Source: CAVWQV01 sp963757115 (lineage in GTDB: Bacteria > Pseudomonadota > Alphaproteobacteria > Acetobacterales > Acetobacteraceae). From it: 64,000 nt of DNA. The stretch lies in assembly GCA_963757115.1 (NCBI GenBank), contig CAVWQV010000006.1:806001-870000 (forward strand). Direction: 5' to 3'. The first letter of the stretch is position 1; the number at the start of each line of letters is the position of its first letter. This document shows positions 63,811-64,000 of this stretch, piece by piece. The position numbers were made by a program, and so were the translations under genes. The notes beneath the pieces are model-generated. The model was not told the DNA's origin. It did not search any database and worked only from the letters and a program-made list of their open reading frames with translations.

Positions 63811-64000
63811 CACGCGGCGCGCGCCTCCAAGCCGCTTAGGAGCAGATGCGGCCAGCAAACTTCTGTTTTCATCCGCAACCAAGCCTGCCCTGTCCGTCAC
63901 GGCCCGGCCGCCAGTGCTCGGCTTCGTCCTCCGGCTCTAACCTCTTTCGATCAACCTTCTGCTTCTTCTGGGATTACGTTCTCAATCGGCGTAGCCTCGA

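Noticed and set aside
1..64000. CRISPR arrays, rRNA or complete insertion sequences
   Set aside because: No regularly spaced repeats, rRNA signatures or intact transposase genes with inverted ends were seen.

Overview
The window is high-GC bacterial DNA (roughly 60-68 percent GC by eye) with alphaproteobacterial character. The signs are a FixL/FixJ/FixK-type oxygen-response cluster, FNR/FixK-type promoter boxes, a DUF3141 polyhydroxyalkanoate-synthase-like gene beside phosphate acyltransferase, FabI and acetate kinase, and a periplasmic PQQ alcohol dehydrogenase. I cannot name a genus; Rhodospirillales or Hyphomicrobiales would fit. No rRNA, tRNA or CRISPR array was found.

Layout. 1-9.9 kb: a mixed stretch with the 3' end of a DUF4340 gene, a HupE/UreJ-like membrane protein, an NTF2-like protein, an alkyl-DHAP-synthase-like FAD oxidase, two unrelated methyltransferases, an amidohydrolase and a CDP-diacylglycerol diphosphatase lipoprotein, separated by gene-poor spacers with gene debris. 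10.3-28.6 kb: a carbon/energy module made of phosphoketolase, a beta-phosphoglucomutase-like HAD phosphatase, two different GH65 disaccharide phosphorylases, a histidine phosphatase, a DUF3300/DUF2950 pair, DUF3141, phosphate acyltransferase, FabI, acetate kinase and a patatin lipoprotein. Together these could convert a disaccharide plus phosphate to hexose phosphate, then to acetyl phosphate, then to acetate plus ATP. 28.8-34.6 kb: a small conserved protein, a PPK2 remnant and an RND efflux operon whose permease is frameshifted. 34.7-40.9 kb: a lone receiver protein, FixL-like kinase, FixJ-like regulator, a frameshifted FixK-like regulator, an EF-hand protein and two outer-membrane barrel candidates.

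41-50.4 kb: an aromatic-degradation cluster with a ferredoxin reductase, an ACMSD-like amidohydrolase, a FadR/GntR regulator, an SDR dihydrodiol dehydrogenase, a LigB-type extradiol dioxygenase, a periplasmic binding protein joined in frame to an HTH-Rieske ferredoxin, and the beta and alpha subunits of a ring-hydroxylating dioxygenase. 51-54.1 kb: a heavily frameshifted SAM-cyclase-ATPase-TPR gene. 54.2-57.4 kb: a DUF4242 protein, then a PQQ alcohol dehydrogenase with the extra Asp associated with lanthanide use, followed by a XoxJ-like binding domain fused to a cytochrome c. 57.4-64 kb: a decayed mobile region with PriPol and P4/D5 primase-helicase remnants, two broken serine recombinases, an AT-rich eroded repeat protein and a possible nuclease-fold gene.

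Two themes cut across the window. First, six sites of the form YTGAB-N4-RTCAR lie 27-225 bp upstream of gene starts between 10.5 and 35.2 kb, several in front of the energy, efflux and regulatory genes. This suggests one FixK/FNR-type low-oxygen regulon physically clustered with its sensors. Second, single-base frameshifts interrupt about a dozen otherwise well-preserved genes while their neighbours are intact. This could be real decay or uncorrected long-read sequence, and it decides how much of the biology is functional.
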